Under the pieces are notes generated by a model. That model was not told the origin of the DNA. It saw only the letters and a list, made by a program, of their open reading frames with translations, and did not search any database. A DNA stretch of 10,272 bases from assembly GCA_021107495.1 (NCBI GenBank), contig JAIOSR010000221.1, positions 1 to 10,272 on the forward strand, in the 5' to 3' direction. Within the stretch, counting starts at the first letter, position 1; each line of letters begins with the position of its first letter. The DNA comes from Desulfobacterales bacterium (GTDB lineage Bacteria; Desulfobacterota; DSM-4660; Desulfatiglandales; Desulfatiglandaceae). Below, piece after piece: positions 6,500-10,272 of the stretch. The translations under genes were made by a program, and so were the position numbers.

Positions 6500-7492
6500 T
6501 TATTCATGTCCTTGCCGGAAGCCCTTAAGGGAAATGAGGCCTGAAACTCCGAGGGTAAAAGAGCACACGACAGAGAAGACAGCGATCCCCATGAGCCATG
6601 GACTGTCCATAGGGGATAGGCTGGAAAATGCCTTAAACAATTCCCACTGGTTGCGCACGGCTTCGGGATGTTTAACCATAGTAACGAAAAAAAGGATGTA
6701 ACTCAAAAAGAAATCAATGCACACAAAGCCCAGGGTCGTCCATGTTATGGCTCGAACAGAATCTTTCATATCACTTTCATGCTGTTTCACCAAGGCAATG
6801 ATAACGAACACGCCTGTGGCCATGGTTATGGCGCTCGAAAGGAGTGTGACGGCCACATGATTATAAGATATAAAGATCACGGCAAATAATCCCCAGGCCA
6901 AGAGCAGGCAGAACAGAATCGAATGAAAACTCCCGTGCTCGTGCCGCAGGGCCTTAGGGGCCTTGCTGGTAGCGAAAGGTGAAGTCGCCTGCCGGGCATC
7001 CTTTAGAGCGTTTTCCTCTATTGCTTCGGGTGTCAGTGTACCCTGGGCTTTTTCAATCAATGGTTTCAACCGGGCCATTGCCTTCCGAACGGACCTCAAC
7101 CTGTTCAACGAAGGCAGTTTTTCTATCTGGACGGCCGTTCTAAGGTGGCATTCACAAGTAGGTCCGAGCAACCAGTTAAACAACAGTATGAGGAAAAACA
7201 GCCCTGCCATTATGCCGAAAAAAATCACCCATGATCCCCCGATTAAGACAGCCAAAAGGGTTAACAAACCGCAAAACAGGCCTAAAAAAAGGTTCTGGAT
7301 CTTTCCGCGTATGGTTTTCCGGGTGACGACGGACTGGATGTCCGTATAGTAGAACCGCTTGTAATCTTCTGAAACACGCTTGGAGTCAATCGAAAGCATG
7401 TGGTCTGCGCCCAACCAGAGGGTATTAAGTCCCCCTAAGAAGTTTTTTTTCTTCCCGGGCAGGCGTTTATATGGTTTTTGCTTTTTCGGCAT
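6500..7492 (-). CDS. Polytopic membrane protein of unknown function, possible N-terminal PH-like domain
   Basis: A 330-residue protein that I do not recognise as a named family. It begins with a very basic stretch (residues 1-17). LWLGADHMLSID...YKRFYYTDIQSVVTRKT (about 25-60) follows, resembling the strand pattern of bacterial PH-like (bPH) domains. Next come two hydrophobic segments (about 66-84 and 88-109), a Cys-containing PTCECHLRTAVQIEKLP motif just after the membrane, and a charged linker (125-187). Four further hydrophobic segments lie at about 189-209, 213-235, 250-273 and 298-321. It ends in a charged tail. The ATG at 7492-7490 has no clear Shine-Dalgarno, but no better start is available. 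It sits between two zinc-finger membrane protein genes, with gaps of 348 and 278 nt, so it may be a separate transcription unit. The PH-like assignment is tentative. Confidence 0.8.
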   Translation of the reverse strand: MPKKQKPYKRLPGKKKNFLGGLNTLWLGADHMLSIDSKRVSEDYKRFYYTDIQSVVTRKTIRGKIQNLFLGLFCGLLTLLAVLIGGSWVIFFGIMAGLFFLILLFNWLLGPTCECHLRTAVQIEKLPSLNRLRSVRKAMARLKPLIEKAQGTLTPEAIEENALKDARQATSPFATSKAPKALRHEHGSFHSILFCLLLAWGLFAVIFISYNHVAVTLLSSAITMATGVFVIIALVKQHESDMKDSVRAITWTTLGFVCIDFFLSYILFFVTMVKHPEAVRNQWELFKAFSSLSPMDSPWLMGIAVFSVVCSFTLGVSGLISLKGFRQGHE

Positions 7493-7558
7493 TTGTGATG
7501 ATGTGTAACATGGCTTTTAAGAAAATGTTTTTGTTCTGTTATAAAACCTAATGTTGCA

Positions 7559-7687
7559 AAAGTCGAGGGTGCTGCATATCCGAGGCGTCAAGGGTGAAGC
7601 CGTAGTACTATACTGCGAACCCTTGACCAGTCTTCGCCAAGGCTACGACCCGGCAGGCAACAAAGGAGGTGCGGTGCCCTCGGCTTT
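7559..7687. repeat. Nested palindromic intergenic repeat
   Basis: Outer arms at 7559-7576 (starting AAAGTCGAGGG) and 7670-7687 (ending CTCGGCTTT) are inverted copies with 14 of 18 matching positions. An inner perfect 9-bp pair is GTCAAGGGT (7587-7595) with ACCCTTGAC (7619-7627). It fills the first half of the 348-nt gap (7493-7840) between two minus-strand genes. ORFs across it have no family resemblance and are taken as spurious. In the second half of the gap I see no gene and no clear signal apart from a short TGCAACG/CGTTGCA pair at 7823-7829 and 7850-7856. The element looks like a dispersed repeat, not a gene. Confidence 0.6.
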
Positions 7688-7840
7688 CCCGAAGGGTAAA
7701 CAACACGGCGATTTTGAGGGCCTTGCTCGAATTCACAAATAGTGATGTCCTTAAATGTCTGTGAAAACGTACGGAAACTTTGATGCGTAATGCTTTTTAA
7801 TAACACTAAGCCTTGTTGTTTATGCAACGTTAGGGTAAAT

Positions 7841-8407
7841 TCATAAACGCGTTGCACAGGAATAGATAAAGGCCGACCATCCGAAGATTTGAAGGACGGC
7901 GAAAAAAATTGCAATGATCAAGCGAACCTTTGTTCGTTGTATAATGCTTGAGGGTGCTTTCCAGTAACGGATGGCCATGAAAAGGGTCATGGGTGCGGTC
8001 AAAATTGTGGGCCATACAAGTAACATAGGGACAACTGCAAGTAACAGTATCACGGTATCGAAAAGCGTACGATGGTTTTCCAGGTCTTTGATCTTGTGTT
8101 TTTTTTTGCCGGATTCCAGGCAGGAAAGACAAAGATGACGGCCATCGAGCTCCACATCGCACAGTGCACACAAAAACCTCCCGCACACAGCACACGGAAT
8201 CACTGCTTTTTTCTTAGGGTGATAAAAACAGGTGGCCTCATCATCTAATACCAGAGACTCTGCCGGGGCACCTGTGGGAAACTCCCTGAACAGGGCAGGG
8301 AAGACCTCCACGCGCAAAAGGGCGTCACAAGAGGCGCAATGGATCATGCCGGGTGAGTTTAAAAACTCGGTTTCAAGGGGAGTATTGCATTTGGTGCATG
8401 TAATCAA
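7841..8407 (-). CDS. Zinc-ribbon plus B-box-type zinc-finger membrane protein
   Basis: A 188-residue protein with two metal-binding modules and two membrane segments. The N-terminal zinc ribbon has C4-x2-C7 and C24-x2-C27. A second module at 60-96 reads C60-x2-H63-x8-C72-x2-C75-x4-C80-x2-C83-x9-C93-x2-C96, exactly the spacing in the small zinc-finger gene at 5895-6221. Hydrophobic segments lie at about 115-146 (perhaps a re-entrant pair) and 160-184. The start is TTG at 8407-8405, with AAGGA about 9 nt upstream on the minus strand. The next ATG (residue 21) would remove the first CxxC of the ribbon, so the TTG start is strongly preferred. The zinc modules should face the cytosol. The role is unknown; gene proximity suggests a shared function with the other cysteine-rich membrane proteins here. 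Confidence 0.82.
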   Translation of the reverse strand: MITCTKCNTPLETEFLNSPGMIHCASCDALLRVEVFPALFREFPTGAPAESLVLDDEATCFYHPKKKAVIPCAVCGRFLCALCDVELDGRHLCLSCLESGKKKHKIKDLENHRTLFDTVILLLAVVPMLLVWPTILTAPMTLFMAIRYWKAPSSIIQRTKVRLIIAIFFAVLQIFGWSAFIYSCATRL

Positions 8408-8483
8408 GGCAGTCTTTCCTTAGCGAAGTTGAAGGGCAAATCTCAAATTCCAATATGCACTGACCAAAACCGGATTAAAAAAC

Positions 8484-8557
8484 GAACGTCCAACATCGAA
8501 CATCGTACTTCCAACGTTGAATTAGGTTACGCCTTCGACGTTCGATGTTGAGCGTTC
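8484..8557. repeat. Inverted repeat of TTGAACGT/CGATGTTC type
   Basis: A 22-nt left arm (8484-8505, starting GAACGTCCAACATCG) is matched in inverted orientation at 8536-8557 (ending GATGTTGAGCGTTC) with 19 of 22 positions. The 30-nt loop itself holds the palindrome CAACGTTG (8512-8519). More degenerate GTTCAATGTTCGGCGTTC sequence runs to about 8571. It lies between the RDD gene and the zinc-ribbon gene. This is the typical form of short-period intergenic repeats in this group of bacteria; there is no U tract that would make it a terminator. Confidence 0.7.
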
Positions 8558-8584
8558 AATGTTCGGCGTTCATCTTTAACGCAA

Positions 8585-8631
8585 ATCCCCTCTGGGGATA
8601 CCCAAACCCTGGTCCTTCCCCGTGTAACGGG
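8585..8631 (-). terminator. Candidate terminator hairpins downstream of the RDD gene
   Basis: On the minus strand, after the RDD stop (8653), two short stems occur: CCCGT with ACGGG (8619-8631), then ATCCCC with GGGGAT (8585-8599). The second is followed by TTTGCGTT, a poor U tract. They could end transcription of the RDD gene before the zinc-ribbon gene, but the stems are only 5-6 bp, so the call is weak. Confidence 0.3.
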
Positions 8632-8652
8632 ATCTTCGATGGGCGAGGATTT

Positions 8653-9414
8653 TCACTTCCTTATCACCCTCGTGTCGCAGATACGGTCGTGCAGTGTGCG
8701 TTTCTGTTCATCAAAGGCGGCCATAATGAAACCGATACAGAGAATTATAGCGCTTATCATTTCCGCAAAGTACCGACCAAAGGCCCTGAGGTAACTCACC
8801 CTGTCGCCGTCTCCCGTGACAACCTTTATCCCGCAGGCCATTTTTCCGGGGGTTGCGGCATATTTGCCTAAAAACCAGGTTGTGTAGGCAGCGGCTATGG
8901 CGATTTGAAAAAGCTGTAGAATAAATTGCAGTAAGATCGCAGCGAGGGAATTCGAAGATGACAGGGCAGGGAACATTATTAAGCCTGCTGCCAAAGAAAG
9001 AATAATGTTGGCAGCCCCTACGATGATCCAGTCGATAACTTTGGCCCCAAACCGGATCCAGAATCCTGCATATTCCATGGCCCCGGAAACGGTCATGCCT
9101 TCCTTGAGCTTCTGTACAAATATCGGTTTGCACACGGCACATAGCCATGAATCCCCGTACCGGATCATTTCTTCCCGGGAAAAGGCCCTGCCGCATTCGG
9201 AGCAAAACGATTTCCCGGAATCGCCTGCGGTCCCGGCTTCTGTAGCAACGTCGGCGCCGCCGGTCATGACCCTGGCATATTCATTCCAGTTGGCCATGTT
9301 AGGGTTCCATACCAAGGTCTTGGATTTTATCTTTCCCTCATCAACCAATGCCTGAAATTCTTCTTCGGTGACAGGACCCTTCTGTTCTTTTCCGACGGCA
9401 TAGTACCATTGCAT
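8653..9414 (-). CDS. RDD-family membrane protein with N-terminal GYF_2 domain and CxxC pair
   Basis: A 253-residue protein. Residues 3-49 form a GYF_2 domain: WYYAVGKEQKGPVTEEEFQ, then the conserved TLVWNPNMANW. A linker rich in Gly, Ala and Thr leads to a zinc-binding knuckle, C71-x2-C74 (CSECGRAF) and C92-x2-C95 (CAVCKP). The RDD domain runs from about 115 to 253: it opens with YAGFWIRFGAKVIDWII (Arg121 and Asp128), has three to four hydrophobic segments, includes the TPGKMACGIKVV loop, and closes with RTLHDRICDTRVI. RDD proteins are small membrane proteins, some linked to ion transport; the GYF_2 domain is thought to bind proline-rich peptides. The substrate cannot be told. The ATG at 9414-9412 is preceded by AGGGG with a 6-7 nt spacer on the minus strand. 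It is the first gene on this strand after the divergent ClpX-like gene, so a promoter must lie in 9415-9560. Confidence 0.93.
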   Translation of the reverse strand: MQWYYAVGKEQKGPVTEEEFQALVDEGKIKSKTLVWNPNMANWNEYARVMTGGADVATEAGTAGDSGKSFCSECGRAFSREEMIRYGDSWLCAVCKPIFVQKLKEGMTVSGAMEYAGFWIRFGAKVIDWIIVGAANIILSLAAGLIMFPALSSSNSLAAILLQFILQLFQIAIAAAYTTWFLGKYAATPGKMACGIKVVTGDGDRVSYLRAFGRYFAEMISAIILCIGFIMAAFDEQKRTLHDRICDTRVIRK

Positions 9415-9595
9415 GATTGTCCCCTGTTTTTTATTTCATTCACAATATTCCTGAGGGACTTTTTAGGAAACCGTAAATTGTGAAATAAAACAAAATAAAT
9501 ATAAAAATAAAGCCTTAAAGTAGATAACAAAGTAGCTAAGTATCATTAAACTAAGTTAATAATAATGTTGTTTCGAATGAGGGATTGTAAGTTAA

Positions 9596-9609
9596 ACACG
9601 CTTGCGTGT
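9596..9609. promoter_or_regulatory. Short perfect dyad in the divergent region
   Basis: ACACGC and GCGTGT are perfect inverted copies separated by TT. The dyad lies near the middle of the divergent region and could be an operator half-site pair, but its distance to any start is more than 180 nt and no regulator is encoded nearby. The assignment is weak. Confidence 0.25.
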
Positions 9610-9766
9610 CAATGGAAAAGGAATACGAAGCTCCGGGATTTACCGTTGAGAGACTTTGTGGAAAATTTTGATGCAACCAACATAAATGGGGTAAAATCAG
9701 AAGTACGGATGAGAATATTAGGCTTGAAATTCCTGGGGTCAATGAATATATTACAAAAAGTGAGCA

Positions 9767-9818
9767 GTTCAAGGTTCAGGGTTCAAAGGTTATAACCCCT
9801 GAACCGTGAACGTTGAAC
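9767..9818. repeat. Inverted and direct repeat of GGTTCAGG/TGAACC type
   Basis: GGTTCAGGGTT (9773-9783) pairs with AACCCCTGAACC (9794-9805) with one bulge, around a 10-nt loop. The flanks continue the pattern with TTCAA on the left and GTGAACGTTGAACC on the right, so the arms extend imperfectly. The sequence is close in style to the inverted repeat at 8484-8557. It lies 60-100 nt upstream of the ClpX-like start. Confidence 0.65.
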
Positions 9819-9877
9819 CGCTTGACCTGGGTTGAAGTCTATAAAATACAACAAGTAAGGATATGGGACGGAGAAAT

Positions 9878-10272
9878 ATGGAAGACGAAATAATAACTTC
9901 AAATGAAAAGGACGGAAGTGGAAGGATTCCGAACCAGAAAGAGCTTGAGAAAGAATTGAGCGATTATCTTTCCAAAAAATATGGTGGCCGCGTCAAGATT
10001 ATCTCACCGCTTGTTTTCCCAAAACCGGATGATGTCTCTACCGATGAGAAAGGCGATGCAACGGATACCGGAAGCCTGCTTTCATTTGACCTGCTTCCCG
10101 AGGAACTGGAGTCTTATCTGGATGGTTTTGTTGTCAAGCAGACCCAGGCTAAAGCGGTCCTTGCGACCAAGATCTGCACCCATTTCAACAGGATCAAACA
10201 CAGCAAAAAATCTGCAGGTAAGAACAGGACTTCAGGGGTCGGCATGATCAAAAACAACGTGCTGATGATCGG
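9878..10272 (+). CDS. ClpX-like AAA+ ATPase, N-terminal fragment
   Basis: The gene runs off the right edge after about 131 codons. The last part, ELESYLDGFVVKQTQAKAVLA, then KICTHFNRI and finally GMIKNNVLMIG, matches the start of the ClpX ATPase module (in E. coli ClpX, LDDYVIGQEQAKKVLAVAV and then KSNILLIG before GPTGSGKT). The Walker A motif would be the next residues, outside the window. The first 85 residues are charged and have no cysteine, so the usual ClpX N-terminal four-cysteine zinc-binding domain is missing; this is therefore a ClpX-like paralogue and not necessarily the housekeeping unfoldase. The start is uncertain: ATG 9878 has GGAG 4 nt upstream, while an in-frame ATG at 9863 would have AAGGA only 1 nt away, so 9878 is preferred. 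It is divergent from the membrane protein genes. Confidence 0.85.
   Translation, partial: MEDEIITSNEKDGSGRIPNQKELEKELSDYLSKKYGGRVKIISPLVFPKPDDVSTDEKGDATDTGSLLSFDLLPEELESYLDGFVVKQTQAKAVLATKICTHFNRIKHSKKSAGKNRTSGVGMIKNNVLMI

Larger units (their letters stand above)
9415..9877. other. Divergent intergenic region, AT-rich near the RDD gene
   Basis: This 463-nt stretch separates the leftward RDD gene from the rightward ClpX-like gene and must hold promoters for both. The part from about 9480 to 9570 is very AT-rich. TTTTATTTC near 9429-9437 and GAAATAAA at 9482-9489 are inverted copies. I see no promoter with both good boxes and correct spacing. On the plus strand TTGACC (9822-9827) and TATAAA (9840-9845) are only 12 nt apart, too close for a standard sigma-70 pair. 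A small ORF on the plus strand (9612-9668) and its in-frame continuation past TGA are discussed separately and not called as genes. Confidence 0.5.

Noticed and set aside
7588..7914. 108-residue minus-strand ORF over the nested palindrome
   Set aside because: It overlaps the end of the zinc-ribbon gene in another frame and is mostly translated repeat sequence without any recognised domain.
8711..9205. 164-residue minus-strand ORF inside the RDD gene
   Set aside because: It is a second frame of the RDD/GYF_2 gene; the RDD frame has all family motifs.
9822..9845. Sigma-70 promoter TTGACC/TATAAA before the ClpX-like gene
   Set aside because: The spacer is about 12 nt, too short for a normal sigma-70 promoter; no better pair was found.

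Overview
The window looks like a chromosomal segment of a mesophilic, GC-moderate, Gram-negative bacterium, most likely a member of the Desulfobacterota (former Deltaproteobacteria). The basis is the gene set (an MoxR/DUF58/DUF4350/DUF4129 cluster with RDD and SpoIIM-like membrane proteins and small B-box-type zinc-finger membrane proteins), the use of TTG and GTG starts, and intergenic spaces full of imperfect palindromes of the TTGAACGT, CCCCCTTT and TCTTCAA kinds. The assignment is an inference; no rRNA or other phylogenetic marker is present.

Layout. Nine genes read leftward on the minus strand. In order of transcription they are: an RDD membrane protein with an N-terminal GYF_2 domain and a CxxC pair (9414-8653); a zinc-ribbon/B-box two-TM protein (8407-7841); an unrecognised polytopic membrane protein (7492-6500); a small B-box/TM protein (6221-5895); a polytopic DUF4129 protein (5925-4225); a DUF4350 protein (4092-2770); a MoxR AAA+ ATPase (2794-1829); a DUF58 protein (1832-492); and the first 40 codons of a SpoIIM-like membrane protein running off the left edge (121-1). 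The last gene, at the right edge, is divergent: a ClpX-like AAA+ ATPase on the plus strand, cut just before its Walker A motif.

How the genes fit together. From the small B-box gene to DUF58 the genes are tightly packed: a 31-nt overlap, a 132-nt hairpin-rich gap, a 25-nt overlap, then a 4-nt ATGA overlap. This is the well-known MoxR/DUF58 association, in which a MoxR ATPase is thought to act as a chaperone for a vWA-like DUF58 partner, next to membrane proteins with DUF4350 and DUF4129 domains. The precise physiological role of these clusters is still not settled. The upstream minus-strand genes are separated by 245-348 nt gaps and may be separate transcription units, but they share cysteine-rich cytosolic zinc domains attached to membrane segments. 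Two of them carry the same eight-ligand spacing.

Intergenic regions. A 192-bp MITE-like element with 33-bp inverted ends lies at 197-388. A TCTTCAA heptad tandem array runs into the DUF58 stop codon. Three adjacent hairpins lie between DUF4129 and DUF4350. A compound G/C-tract palindrome is at 6286-6359, a nested palindrome at 7559-7687, and TTGAACGT-type inverted repeats at 8484-8557 and 9767-9818. No tRNA, rRNA, CRISPR array, transposase or clear prophage gene was seen. I do not see a convincing new defence or biosynthetic system. The most distinctive points are the zinc-finger/membrane gene set linked to the MoxR cluster and the density of structured repeats.
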